36,972 nucleotides of DNA from Gammaproteobacteria bacterium UBA3532 (GCA_002376965.1 DFOV01000259.1:1-36972), one strand, 5' to 3'. Shown: positions 1 through 8,413, counted from the first letter of the stretch. Made by a program: numbers and translations. Notes: generated by a model not told the origin, from the sequence alone.

Positions 1-210
1 ATGCTTAAAGCGCTAGGTGGTCCATTCCCTCAAATCACCTTCTGCCCAACCGGTGGCATAAATGTAAATACGGCCAAAGACTATTTAGCACTGCCTAACG
101 TTGCATGTGTCGGTGGCTCATGGTTGGCTCCCAAAGACAAGGTCATCGCTGGTGACTGGGCCGCAATAACCCAGATAGCCAAAGATGCTCAAGCATTGAA
201 AACAGCCTGA
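1..210 (+). CDS. eda: KDPG/KHG aldolase, C-terminal part
   Basis: This is the last 69 codons of 2-keto-3-deoxy-6-phosphogluconate aldolase, the Entner-Doudoroff enzyme that splits KDPG into pyruvate and glyceraldehyde 3-phosphate in the cytoplasm. The stretch FCPTGGI followed by [10 protein letters not shown] matches the phosphate-binding end of the class I aldolase barrel. The catalytic lysine and glutamate lie upstream, outside the window. The first base happens to begin an ATG codon, but the residues after it are internal to the family, so this is a truncation by the window edge and not the true start. The gene ends just before a strong terminator. Confidence 0.9.
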   Translation: MLKALGGPFPQITFCPTGGINVNTAKDYLALPNVACVGGSWLAPKDKVIAGDWAAITQIAKDAQALKTA

Positions 211-216
211 GATTGA

Positions 217-262
217 ATCACCATAAAAAAGGGTAGCTATTGCTACCCTTTTTTATGGTGAT
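217..262. terminator. Bidirectional Rho-independent terminator between eda and the doxX-like gene
   Basis: A perfect 21-bp inverted repeat (217-237 and 242-262) has a 4-nt loop, TATT. The stem carries an A6 run on the left and a T6 run on the right around a GGGTAGC/GCTACCC core, so it can terminate transcription in both directions. It lies between two convergent genes, as expected of a shared terminator. Confidence 0.9.
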
Positions 263-275
263 GTCATATTGGCTG

Positions 276-905
276 CTATGACTGTTCCAGCGCGCTACCC
301 CACTTGCGCTTTAGCCAATAATCGATACTGGCATAGCGTCCAGCACCAGTGAAGAATAGTACCAGTAGCATAATAAAGTATGTTGCAGCAAATTCGATCC
401 CGTTCTTTAAGATGGTGAAACTACCAGCTTCGGTCAACCAGCCATAATGGCCGTGAGTCTCTAAAAGCGAAACCGCTGCAGCTTTACGATCGGCGGCCAT
501 TTCAATAAGATCGGTTCGCCATTCCCACGGTACTGTCAACTCACTTTCTGGTAATGCATGCCAGCCATTAGTCCAGTGGGCGGTAACTGCTGCCACAGCC
601 ATAGTAATCATTAAGGGAATGGCCGCCCAACGCACGGCAACGCCTGCTAATAAAGCGACCGCTCCACCTATTTCGGCAGCAATGGCTAATGCAGCCAAAA
701 CCCCAGGCATGGGTAATCCCAAACCCCACTCGGCATTTCCAAACCACTGAGCTGTACTTTCAAAGTGACTGAGCTTATTAGTCCCGGCAGCCCAGAATAT
801 AGGAGCGAGATAGAGCCTAAGCGCTAGTGGTCCCAGAAAATCTAAATGACGGGTTTTATCCAATAGTCGATGAAAAATAGCGTAGATATTTACCAATTGC
901 TGCAT
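276..905 (-). CDS. DoxX-family inner-membrane protein, HvfX-like
   Basis: This 209-residue polytopic membrane protein has hydrophobic segments near residues 24-40, 66-88, 90-108 and 170-188. The N-terminal stretch LRLYLAPIFWAAGTNKL is typical of the DoxX family. The approximately 60-residue loop between the third and last helices (HALPESELTVPWEW and following) resembles the HvfX subgroup, which is associated with copper-binding RiPP (HvfA) clusters. No HvfA precursor, HvfB or HvfC gene is nearby. The start at 905 follows a GGGA-type site. The gene lies 24 nt after sohB on the same strand and may be the last gene of the leftward run. Membership of DoxX is firm; the HvfX assignment is from memory of the subgroup's sequence, and the function is unknown. 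Confidence 0.75.
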   Translation of the reverse strand: MQQLVNIYAIFHRLLDKTRHLDFLGPLALRLYLAPIFWAAGTNKLSHFESTAQWFGNAEWGLGLPMPGVLAALAIAAEIGGAVALLAGVAVRWAAIPLMITMAVAAVTAHWTNGWHALPESELTVPWEWRTDLIEMAADRKAAAVSLLETHGHYGWLTEAGSFTILKNGIEFAATYFIMLLVLFFTGAGRYASIDYWLKRKWGSALEQS

Positions 906-929
906 GATACATTTCCCATTATTTTTGTA

Positions 930-1880
930 TTAATGCCACATCACCGAATCCTGGTGTGTGGAAGATTCCATTTTCTGCCAAACAGCATCAGCCATGCTGC
1001 TACCAAGCAATTTGGTCAATCGTGCCAACAACGCTTTTTCTTCGCCATACTCAACGATGTGTTTAACATCAAAATCATCACGAATAACCGACGCTAAATC
1101 ACTGATACCATCAACCAGGCCTAATTCAACCGCCTGCTCCCCAGTCCAAAACTCTCCAGTAAATAACTCGTCGGGCGACTCTTTTAATTTATCGCCACGA
1201 CTTTCCATCACCGCATCAATAAAGTGTTGATGAACTTGGGTTAGTGTTGCTTTTAGCTTTTCCTTATCCTGCTCATCAACCGGTGTAAACGGGTCCATAC
1301 TGTTCTTATTCTCTCCAGCGGTATAAACTCGGCGCTCCACCCCAAGCTTGTCTGCCAGTTCGACAAAACCAAAGCTTCTAATAATCACACCAATAGAACC
1401 GGTCAGGGTTGAGCGATTGACATAGATAGTATCAACGCCGGTAGCAATCATGTAAGCCCCACTGGTTAGCATGTCTTCAGCGACGACCACGACTTTTTTG
1501 TCAGGGAATTCTTCACGCAATTTAATGATACGATCACGAATCAGCGAAGACTGAACGGGTGTACCGCCGGGAGAATTAATAACAACAACGACGCCCTTGG
1601 CCTGCTTATCATTAAATGCTTCGATTAAAGCAGGAATGACAAAACGTGCCGAAGCCTTTTCATTCGGGCCAATAGCGCCATTTATTCGAACCAGGGCAAC
1701 GTAGTCATTATCCGGCTTTGCGCCTGGCCCCATGGCCGCACCAATCGCTGCGACATAAGCAAGAATAATCAGTGCGAAAAATCCACCCAATAAAAAAAAT
1801 CTAACTTTCTTCCATCGTAACTCTTTCCGTTGCTGATCGAGCAGCGCATTTACCAGCTTAGTTTGAAATTCTGGTTCCAT
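930..1880 (-). CDS. sohB: SohB-type inner-membrane serine peptidase (family S49)
   Basis: This 316-residue protein has one N-terminal transmembrane helix (about residues 27-50) after a basic cytoplasmic head, then an S49 signal-peptide-peptidase-like domain. The catalytic serine is Ser140 in TSGAYMIA and the general-base lysine is Lys192 in GENKNSMDPF. The 52-residue spacing is right for a Ser-Lys dyad. The oxyanion strand INSPGG lies at 102-106. The length and single catalytic domain fit SohB better than the two-domain SppA of about 600 residues. It probably cleaves membrane or periplasmic peptides left from signal sequences. The ATG at 1880 is preceded by AAGGT. It lies 26 nt downstream of rluB on the same strand. 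Confidence 0.93.
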   Translation of the reverse strand: MEPEFQTKLVNALLDQQRKELRWKKVRFFLLGGFFALIILAYVAAIGAAMGPGAKPDNDYVALVRINGAIGPNEKASARFVIPALIEAFNDKQAKGVVVVINSPGGTPVQSSLIRDRIIKLREEFPDKKVVVVAEDMLTSGAYMIATGVDTIYVNRSTLTGSIGVIIRSFGFVELADKLGVERRVYTAGENKNSMDPFTPVDEQDKEKLKATLTQVHQHFIDAVMESRGDKLKESPDELFTGEFWTGEQAVELGLVDGISDLASVIRDDFDVKHIVEYGEEKALLARLTKLLGSSMADAVWQKMESSTHQDSVMWH

Positions 1881-1906
1881 ACATTTACCTTTATTAAATC
1901 TAGTAC

Positions 1907-2728
1907 CTATATTAACTCTACACTTTCACAAAGTTTCGCCAGTTGTGGTTTAGTTAAAGCCGCAACAGAACCTGGCTTTAACTCTCTGGGAAGTGAGACC
2001 ACGCCATAACGGATCCGTTTCAATTTACTGACTTGAATATCCAGCGCCTGCCACATGCGCCTGACTTCACGATTACGGCCTTCGGATAAAGTGACACTGT
2101 ACCAGCGGTTAGCTCCCTCTCCACCACCGGCTTTGATGCGGTTGAATTTGGCCGGTCCATCTTCAAGCATTACGCCTTCACGCAGGGCTTTCAAATGCTC
2201 GGCGCTAACCTCGCCTAGAACTCGTACTAAGTATTCTCGCTCAATCTGGTGAGAGGGATGCATTAAACGATTGGCCAGTTCCCCATCGGTCGTAAATAGC
2301 AATAAACCGGACGTATTAACATCTAACCGCCCTACAGAGATCCACCGCCCCTGCTTCAACTGAGGCAGGTGCTGAAATACTGAGCGCTCTCGATCTTCCT
2401 TTGCTCGGCTGCAAATCTGTCCTACAGGCTTATGGTAAATAATCACTTCCCTGCCTACAGCACTGCTTGAAGCCAACTCCAGCAGGTTATTATCGAGACT
2501 GACCTTTTGGCCTGGAAAGATGCGCTCTCCCAGAGTAGCTACCTTTCCGCCTACTTTTATTCGCCCTTCGCTGATCCACTGCTCGACTTGCCGACGCGAA
2601 CCAACGCCACTTCGAGCCAAGACTTTCTGAATTCGCTCAGCCTCTTGCTTTTCCTGCGGCTTGGCACGTTTATTCGCCGGTTTCCGAGTTGGAGGCGGCG
2701 TTCTCTTTTTGGGTTGTTTCCAGATCAT
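1907..2728 (-). CDS. rluB: 23S rRNA pseudouridine synthase RluB
   Basis: This 273-residue enzyme converts a uridine (U2605 in E. coli numbering) of 23S rRNA helix 93 to pseudouridine. After a lysine- and proline-rich N-terminal tail (1-30) comes an S4 RNA-binding domain (IQKVLARSGVGSRRQVEQWI, 33-52), then the catalytic domain with the RluB/RluE/RsuA motif GRLDVNTSGLLL, where Asp136 is the nucleophile. The C-terminal part with EGRNREVRRMW is also typical. The ATG at 2728 lies inside scpB and makes a 59-nt overlap. No other ATG precedes the S4 domain, so I keep it, although a non-ATG start after the scpB stop is possible. The scpA-scpB-rluB order is common in gammaproteobacteria. Confidence 0.93.
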   Translation of the reverse strand: MIWKQPKKRTPPPTRKPANKRAKPQEKQEAERIQKVLARSGVGSRRQVEQWISEGRIKVGGKVATLGERIFPGQKVSLDNNLLELASSSAVGREVIIYHKPVGQICSRAKEDRERSVFQHLPQLKQGRWISVGRLDVNTSGLLLFTTDGELANRLMHPSHQIEREYLVRVLGEVSAEHLKALREGVMLEDGPAKFNRIKAGGGEGANRWYSVTLSEGRNREVRRMWQALDIQVSKLKRIRYGVVSLPRELKPGSVAALTKPQLAKLCESVELI

Positions 2729-3314
2729 TTGGTTGCTCTAAATCTAAAAGCTGTTGTTCCAGCTCTTTTTCAATTTCATCTAGGTTACGTACATCCATTA
2801 ATGATGGTAGCTGTTCCAGACTTTTCAAATTAAAGTAATCAAGAAAAGCTTTCGTCGTCGCATAAAGTGCTGGTTTTCCAGGCACATCTTTATGTCCAAC
2901 AACACGCACCCAATCTCGTTCCAGCAGCGTTTTAATAATATTGGTACTGACACTGACACCACGAACATCTTCTATTTCACTCCGTGTAATTGGCTGCTGG
3001 TAAGCAATCAATGCCAATGTCTCCAGTAACGCTCGCGAATAACGTTGTGGCTTTTCTTCCCACAAGCGCCCAACCCAGATCGCATATTCTGGGCGAGCCT
3101 GAAAGCGATAGCCAGAAGCGACTTCGATCAGTTCAATCCCTCGTCCCTGATAATCTGACATCAGGGATTTCATGATTTTAGTAATCGCTGCCGGTTTGGG
3201 ACGTTCCGCCTCGTCAAATAAGCCCGCCATTTGTTCAACAGACATCGGGTGACCCGCTGTCATCAACGCGGCTTCCAAAATATTCTTGATAGCCTTGACG
3301 GTCAGCTTGGTCAT
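2670..3314 (-). CDS. scpB: Segregation and condensation protein B
   Basis: This 214-residue ScpB is the winged-helix subunit that dimerises on ScpA in the SMC-ScpAB condensin, which compacts and helps segregate the nucleoid. Two winged-helix domains can be followed: residues 5-80 (NILEAALMTAGHPMSVEQMA) and 85-165 (RALLETLALIAYQQPITRSEIEDVRGV). After them comes an acidic, glutamine-rich tail. Its start overlaps the scpA stop by 4 nt (ATGA), implying translational coupling, and its 3' end overlaps the predicted rluB start. No SMC gene is in the window, and whether the partner is a canonical SMC or MukB-like cannot be judged here. Confidence 0.93.
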   Translation of the reverse strand: MTKLTVKAIKNILEAALMTAGHPMSVEQMAGLFDEAERPKPAAITKIMKSLMSDYQGRGIELIEVASGYRFQARPEYAIWVGRLWEEKPQRYSRALLETLALIAYQQPITRSEIEDVRGVSVSTNIIKTLLERDWVRVVGHKDVPGKPALYATTKAFLDYFNLKSLEQLPSLMDVRNLDEIEKELEQQLLDLEQPNDLETTQKENAASNSETGE

Positions 3315-4144
3315 GCTGCGGCCCTGAGGTGGATTGGGCTAAAAGGCTCGGCCTGTACAATTTCTATCATACCTCCTTTTAGCAATTCCAACATGGCAAT
3401 AAAGGTTACAACCACCCCCATCCGGCTCTCCTGCTCAGTAAAGAAGTTTTCAAACCGGACAAAGTCACGTGTATCCAGCCGCTGCAGAATACTCGACATA
3501 CGCTCGCGGATAGATAACTGCTCACGTTTAACCTGATGATGAACAAAGTCTTCGGATCGCTTTAACAATAAGTGAAGTGCTTTAAGCAGCTCTTGCATTG
3601 AGGTTTCGGGCAACGGTTTGGCAGACTCAGGTACATCAAATGGCAAATCAATAGGGAAAACATCGCGGGATACCCGTGGTAGTTGATCGACATCCTCGGC
3701 AGCCTTTTTAAAGCGCTCATATTGCTGTAGACGAGCCACCAGTTCTTGTCGCGGATCCACTTCTTCGCCATCGTCTTCAACTCGACGAGGCAGCAGCATG
3801 CGTGATTTGATTTCGGCCAGCGTTGCCGCCATCACCAGATATTCAGCAGCCAGATCGAGGCGTATTTCACGCATGAGTTCGACGTATTCGACGTATTGAG
3901 CGGTGATTTCGGCAATGGGAATATCGCAAATATCAATATTCTGACGCCGAATTAAATAAAGCAACAAGTCCAGTGGCCCCTCAAAGGTTTCAAGAAACAC
4001 TTCAAGGGCATCGGGTGGAATATAAAGATCATCAGGCAGCTTGGTCAAGGCTTCGCCAGCCACACGGGCGATACGAATATCGTCCTTGGTGCCATCCCCT
4101 CCCTGGCCCTCTTCGACTGCTTCAACTACCACCGATTCAACCAC
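3311..4144 (-). CDS. scpA: Segregation and condensation protein A (kleisin)
   Basis: This 277-residue kleisin subunit bridges the SMC heads and binds the ScpB dimer. The ScpA hallmark FEGPLDLLLYLIRRQNIDI begins near residue 53, followed by the helical segment YLVMAATLAEIKSRMLLP. A C-terminal winged helix occupies about 225-270. The first 40 residues are acidic and poorly conserved. The start given is GTG at 4144. An in-frame TGA lies five codons upstream, so the ORF cannot extend further, and a later GTG is possible. The gene follows trpS with a 37-nt gap and is translationally coupled to scpB. Confidence 0.9.
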   Translation of the reverse strand: MVESVVVEAVEEGQGGDGTKDDIRIARVAGEALTKLPDDLYIPPDALEVFLETFEGPLDLLLYLIRRQNIDICDIPIAEITAQYVEYVELMREIRLDLAAEYLVMAATLAEIKSRMLLPRRVEDDGEEVDPRQELVARLQQYERFKKAAEDVDQLPRVSRDVFPIDLPFDVPESAKPLPETSMQELLKALHLLLKRSEDFVHHQVKREQLSIRERMSSILQRLDTRDFVRFENFFTEQESRMGVVVTFIAMLELLKGGMIEIVQAEPFSPIHLRAAA

Positions 4145-4181
4145 GCCACCACTATCTCATTTTGCCCAAACTCAAACGGCA

Positions 4182-5399
4182 CTACCTGTAACTTAAGCCC
4201 ATAACATCTCGAACTTCACTGAGGGTCTGTTTAGCGATATCGCGTGCCGTTTCACAACCTTCTTCAACAATGCTTCGCACCACATCAGGGTTATTTTCGT
4301 AGTATTCGGCTTTTTCACAGATCGGTGCCTGCTCTTTGAGCACTGCGTCGATAACAGGCTGTTTACAATCTAAGCAGCCAATGCCAGCGCTTCTACATCC
4401 TTGCTGAGCCCAGGATTTAACATCTTCAGGCGAATAGACTTCGTGAAACTTCCATACCGGACAATTTTCGGGCTCGCCAGGATCGTGGCGACGAACGCGA
4501 GCCGGATCCGTAGGCATCGTGCGAATTTTCTTTTCTACAGATTCCGCTGGCTCACGTAATGCAATGGTATTGCCATAAGACTTAGACATTTTCTCACCAT
4601 CGAGCCCAGGCATTTTAGACTCGGGGGTCAATATAGCTTCGGGGGCTGGCAAAATAATCTTCCCCGAACCCTCGAGATAGCCAAACAATCGCTCCTGTTC
4701 TGACAGCGTCAGGTTGGCTTGCCCCTCTAGCAACGCCCGACCACGTTCCAAGGCTTCCATATCACCAGTTTCTGTATAGCTCTTATGCAGGCTTTTATAG
4801 AGCTTGGCGTTTTTCTTACCCATTTTTTTAATGGCTTCGAGCGCTTTTTGCTCAAAGTCTGGCTCACGGCCATAGAAGTGATTAAAGCGACGCGCGATTT
4901 CTCGGGTCAACTCAACATGTGCGACCTGATCAGCCCCAACAGGCACCATACCGGCCTTATACACCAGAATATCCGCGCTTTGCAGCAATGGATAACCCAG
5001 GAATCCATAAGTTGCCAGATCCTTCTCTTTCAATTTTTCCTGCTGATCTTTGTAGGTAGGAACCCGCTCTAACCAACCAAGAGGGGTAGACATCGACATC
5101 AACAGATGCAGCTCCGCATGCTCTGGCACCCGCGACTGGATAAACAAGTGTGCTAACTTAGGGTTAACGCCAGCTGCTAACCAGTCGATCACCATATCCC
5201 ATACACTCTGCTCAATAATGCTGGGATCTTCATAATGGGTTGTTAGTGCATGCCAATCAGCCACAAAAAAGAAACAATCGTACTCGCGCTGTAGCTCAAC
5301 CCAGTTTTTCAATACACCATGATAATGGCCAAGGTGGAGCTTACCAGTAGGACGCATGCCAGAGACAACGCGTTGATTATGGGTACTCATGGAACTCAA
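4182..5399 (-). CDS. trpS: Tryptophanyl-tRNA synthetase with a four-cysteine [4Fe-4S]-type motif
   Basis: This 405-residue class I synthetase charges tRNA-Trp. It has the HIGH-like motif LHLGH (21-25) and a textbook KMSKS loop (270-274). It is about 70 residues longer than the common 330-residue bacterial form, with an insertion near 200-250 and a cysteine-rich anticodon-side segment. Four cysteines, Cys313, Cys335, Cys342 and Cys345, form C-x21-C-x6-C-x2-C, almost the [4Fe-4S] motif known from Thermotoga maritima TrpRS. The start chosen is TTG at 5399, because AAGGAG lies 7 nt before it. The ATG three codons later (5390) would have a 16-nt spacing. It sits between yciO and scpA in the leftward run. 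Confidence 0.95.
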   Translation of the reverse strand: MSSMSTHNQRVVSGMRPTGKLHLGHYHGVLKNWVELQREYDCFFFVADWHALTTHYEDPSIIEQSVWDMVIDWLAAGVNPKLAHLFIQSRVPEHAELHLLMSMSTPLGWLERVPTYKDQQEKLKEKDLATYGFLGYPLLQSADILVYKAGMVPVGADQVAHVELTREIARRFNHFYGREPDFEQKALEAIKKMGKKNAKLYKSLHKSYTETGDMEALERGRALLEGQANLTLSEQERLFGYLEGSGKIILPAPEAILTPESKMPGLDGEKMSKSYGNTIALREPAESVEKKIRTMPTDPARVRRHDPGEPENCPVWKFHEVYSPEDVKSWAQQGCRSAGIGCLDCKQPVIDAVLKEQAPICEKAEYYENNPDVVRSIVEEGCETARDIAKQTLSEVRDVMGLSYR

Positions 5400-5412
5400 A
5401 AGATCACTCCTT
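5397..5412 (-). promoter_or_regulatory. Shine-Dalgarno site that favours a TTG start for trpS
   Basis: On the minus strand AAGGAG (5412-5407) is followed by a 7-nt spacer and then TTG (5399-5397). The nearest in-frame ATG is 16 nt from the same AAGGAG, which is too far for efficient initiation. A TTG start would keep initiation of this synthetase modest. This is inferred from spacing only. Confidence 0.6.
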
Positions 5413-5446
5413 CTAATTTTTATGGCTTAGATTATGATAAGACGTG

Positions 5447-6076
5447 TTAACTTGGATAATCAAAAGGCGAAGTATCGCCAGCACCGGCACGCAAAACGAC
5501 GACCTCATCCCCTGTCATATCAATCACCGTGGTCGGCTCCATACCACAATAGCCACCATCAATGATTAGATCGACAGCATGCTCTAAGGTTTGGCGAATA
5601 TCATACGGATCAGTCATTGGCAGCTCATCCCCCGGCAAGATCAGGGTCGTTGATAATAATGGCTCATTAAGCTCTTCCAATAAAGACAGCGCGATGGGGT
5701 TTATCGGAACCCTGAGACCAATGGTCTTTTTCTTGGCATGCAGAAACCGACGCGGTACCTCATGGGTACCCTTTAGAATAAAGGTATATTGGCCTGGCGT
5801 GTGCGCTTTTATCATTCGATAATTCAGGTTATCCACCTGAGCATAATTGGCCAGTTCTGAAAGATCGCGACATACCAGAGTAAAGTTGTGATGCTTATCC
5901 AGCTCGCGGATCTGGCGCATTTTTTCCATCGACTTTTTATTGCCAAGCACACAACCAAGTGCATAACCAGAGTCGGTGGGATAGACTATTAGCGCGCCTT
6001 TGCGCAACATCTCTGCCGCCTGATGGATCAACCGCTTTTGGGGCGTTTCTGGATGAATTTGAAAAAACTGGCTCAT
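5447..6076 (-). CDS. yciO: YciO-family protein (Sua5/YrdC fold)
   Basis: This 209-residue protein closely follows E. coli YciO along its length: MSQFFQIHP at the start, GALIVYPTDSGYALGCVLGN, HNFTLVCRDLSELANYA, GQYTFILKGTHEVPRR and a C-terminal GGYCGMEPTTVIDMT. The YrdC/Sua5 fold binds RNA and ATP. TsaC and Sua5 make threonylcarbamoyl-AMP for t6A tRNA modification, whereas the role of the YciO branch is not settled. The open frame continues to 6169, but the sequence upstream of the ATG at 6076 is not family-like, so I start there. No good Shine-Dalgarno site is visible. It heads the leftward run that includes trpS, and is divergent from yciI. Confidence 0.9.
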   Translation of the reverse strand: MSQFFQIHPETPQKRLIHQAAEMLRKGALIVYPTDSGYALGCVLGNKKSMEKMRQIRELDKHHNFTLVCRDLSELANYAQVDNLNYRMIKAHTPGQYTFILKGTHEVPRRFLHAKKKTIGLRVPINPIALSLLEELNEPLLSTTLILPGDELPMTDPYDIRQTLEHAVDLIIDGGYCGMEPTTVIDMTGDEVVVLRAGAGDTSPFDYPS

Positions 6077-6233
6077 GCAAGTCTCATTATTTACTGGTAT
6101 ATTGGGGCCAATATTCGGTGGCCACATAATATGCGAATCAACTGATTGATGGTAGCGATTTTTCCCCAATCACAGCATATAGCCCTATTTTAGCCGCTTT
6201 TTTTCGTAATTACCTACAATTTAGGATACCACT

Positions 6234-6533
6234 ATGTTCTATGCCATTATGAGTACTGATGTAGAAAACAGTTTACCGCTTCGCCAAAGTGCACGCCCTG
6301 CACATATCGAACGGTTGAACGCGCTACGTGATGAAGGGCGACTACTGATAGCAGGCCCCCATCCCAATGTTGATAGTGAGACTCCGGGCGATGCCGGATT
6401 CAGTGGCAGTCTTGTGGTAGCGGAGTTTGCGTCACTGGAAGCGGCACAGACCTGGGCCGACGCCGATCCTTACGTGGCAGCGGGCGTGTATGCAGCTGTA
6501 ACGGTCAAACCGTTTAAAAAAGTCTTACCCTAA
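6234..6533 (+). CDS. yciI: YciI-family protein
   Basis: This 99-residue single-domain protein of the YciI/YCII family has a dimeric ferredoxin-like alpha-beta fold with a conserved His-Asp pair. Visible family features are [17 protein letters not shown] at the N terminus, [24 protein letters not shown] (His24 in ARPAHIERL) and [13 protein letters not shown], which contains the conserved aspartates. The biochemical role is not established for most members. The ATG is preceded by TTAGGA with 7-nt spacing. A bolA-family gene follows 59 nt downstream on the same strand, so the two are probably cotranscribed. Confidence 0.92.
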   Translation: MFYAIMSTDVENSLPLRQSARPAHIERLNALRDEGRLLIAGPHPNVDSETPGDAGFSGSLVVAEFASLEAAQTWADADPYVAAGVYAAVTVKPFKKVLP

Positions 6534-6592
6534 CGCCATTATTGATGAGAAAAATAAGGCTTGATGAGAGAAATAAAAAAGAGAATTTAACG

Positions 6593-6862
6593 ATGTCACA
6601 ACGAGAACAGGCTTTACGTGAGCGACTGGAAAGCAGCTTTTGTCCGACCCATCTTGAGATTATTGACGATAGCCATAAGCATGCTGGGCATGCTGGCAAT
6701 GTCAAAGGTGGCGGACATTTTCGGGTTATGATTGTTTCCGATAAGTTCGCTGGATTGAACACTATAAAGCGCCACCAGGCCGTTTATGCCGCGGTAGGAG
6801 AAATGATGACTTCAGAGATCCATGCTCTGTCTATTTCCGCCAAAACGCCCACCGAACTCTAG
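6593..6862 (+). CDS. BolA-family protein
   Basis: This 89-residue BolA-like protein has the stress-morphogen fold, whose members pair with monothiol glutaredoxins around a shared [2Fe-2S] cluster or act as regulators. Family features are the N-terminal helix REQALRERLESSF, the central DDSHKHAGH, and the signature VSDKFAGLNTIKRHQAVYAAVGEMM. SISAKTP follows near the end. The frame opens at 6542, but the ATG at 6593 matches the usual BolA N terminus and has GAGA upstream. The conserved histidine within KRHQ is present. It follows yciI and converges on the kinase-like gene at 6908. Confidence 0.9.
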   Translation: MSQREQALRERLESSFCPTHLEIIDDSHKHAGHAGNVKGGGHFRVMIVSDKFAGLNTIKRHQAVYAAVGEMMTSEIHALSISAKTPTEL

Positions 6863-6907
6863 GGGCAACCCGGCTTCACCCTGGAGTCTGATCAAGAGCT
6901 AGAAATA

Positions 6908-8341
6908 TCAGGAACAAGCTTTCAACAGCTCAAACTGCATATGAAAGGTCGTTCCCACATCAGGATCAGAGGTAACGGCCAATTGTCCATGGTGGTGCTC
7001 AGTAACGATAAAATAGGAGAAAGACAAGCGTTTGTTGGCATCATCATTATCTTCTGTCGAGTCGCTACTAAAAAAGGGCTCGAAAATAGACTGCTGCTCT
7101 TCCATTGTCAGACCAACACCGTTATGAGATATTTTCAACCAAAGCGCATCATAACATTCAACCGCTCGGATCTGGATTTTCGGTTGAAAGGCTTGGTGTT
7201 CGACACGGTTTAACGCATACAAGCAATGACGTAACAGACGCAAAAACACCTGTTGCATTTCCGCATAGTGACAGCAAACCTTGGGTAGCCCTTGATCGTA
7301 TTGGCGCTCTATTTCCACCTGCTCAAAGCTCAAGCCTCCTGGCAAGGCCAAAATACGGCCAGCCAATTCAATACAATGATCAATAATATCCGTCATTAAA
7401 ACAGGCTGCTTACTCTGCTGCTGGGAGCTGGCAAACTCTAACAGATTGTTAACAACAGCGGTCGCCTGTTCTCCCTTATTCAATGCATCATTGAGCGCCA
7501 TCATCAATTGCGTATCAACCTGCTCCTGCTTACGCATCAGCTCATAATGTACATCATGCAAATCTTTGAGCATCGCCTGCAGCGGAATATCAATGTCATG
7601 GGCCATGGTCGATGCCAATTCCCCCATATTAGACATACGCTCGCGTTGAATGATGCGGTTTTCCGATTTAACCTGCTGAGTCATGTCATCAATGATTAGC
7701 ACAACGCCTGGCTCGGTAGTTCCTTCAAGCGGATAGACCGTAATATCGAAATGGAATAGCCCGCGCTGACTGTGGCGAAATGTCAGCACCTGGTTGTTTT
7801 CTAACGCATCGGTGACCTGCTGACCAGTGACAGTGATAGTTGGATAAGCATCCCAGAGATTCTTGTCTAAGGCATCAGCAGCAGCCAGGCCTGTGTATTC
7901 TTCCGCCTTTTTGTTCCACTGAGTTATGCGCCCTTCAGCGTCCAATCCAACCAACATCGATGGCATCGAACTAAGTATACTTTTTATGTACTGTTCAGAA
8001 GAATAGAGGCGCTTGGTTGTTTCCAGGTGCTCAGATATTTCCTGCTTGAGCAGCCGGTTGGCTTCGTCTAATGTGGCGGTACGTTCCTGAACTCGTAACT
8101 CCAAATCACGCTTAATTTCTTCAAGCTCGGTGTTCGCCTTATTGGCTGCTTGTCGGCTAAAATACAAGAATGTCGATATGACGGAAAGAACGATAATAAA
8201 TGTACCGGCAGACCAGTTTGCCAAATGTTGCCAGTTGGTGTGACCATCCTCTTTTTTAAATAGCAGTACAAAGGCTTCAAATAGCCCGGTGAAATATAAT
8301 ATCGCCACCAATACCGCGCCAATGATCAGATACTTTTTCAT
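6908..8341 (-). CDS. Membrane PAS histidine-kinase-like protein with degenerate ATP-binding boxes
   Basis: This is a 477-residue sensor. Two transmembrane helices (about 5-28 and 44-62) are followed by a coiled coil (68-112), a PAS domain (about 117-222), an H-box region with His248 in STMAHDIDIPL, and a HATPase-like domain (about 310-470). The nucleotide-binding motifs are eroded. The N-box reads RLLRHCLYAL with no asparagine at the expected site. G1 reads HNGVG (406-410) instead of DNGxG. The G2 glycines are replaced by SFSY (440-443). The F-box-like FEPFF (420-424) remains. It may therefore be a pseudokinase, a scaffold, or only a weak kinase. No response regulator is adjacent; the gene 72 nt upstream is a 2OG oxygenase. 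Confidence 0.85.
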   Translation of the reverse strand: MKKYLIIGAVLVAILYFTGLFEAFVLLFKKEDGHTNWQHLANWSAGTFIIVLSVISTFLYFSRQAANKANTELEEIKRDLELRVQERTATLDEANRLLKQEISEHLETTKRLYSSEQYIKSILSSMPSMLVGLDAEGRITQWNKKAEEYTGLAAADALDKNLWDAYPTITVTGQQVTDALENNQVLTFRHSQRGLFHFDITVYPLEGTTEPGVVLIIDDMTQQVKSENRIIQRERMSNMGELASTMAHDIDIPLQAMLKDLHDVHYELMRKQEQVDTQLMMALNDALNKGEQATAVVNNLLEFASSQQQSKQPVLMTDIIDHCIELAGRILALPGGLSFEQVEIERQYDQGLPKVCCHYAEMQQVFLRLLRHCLYALNRVEHQAFQPKIQIRAVECYDALWLKISHNGVGLTMEEQQSIFEPFFSSDSTEDNDDANKRLSFSYFIVTEHHHGQLAVTSDPDVGTTFHMQFELLKACS

Positions 8342-8413
8342 ACGTCGAGAAGATCCTTTTACTGTTTCTTGGCGATATTACCACAGACCAGACCCGGTGG
8401 GCGATAACCTGCA

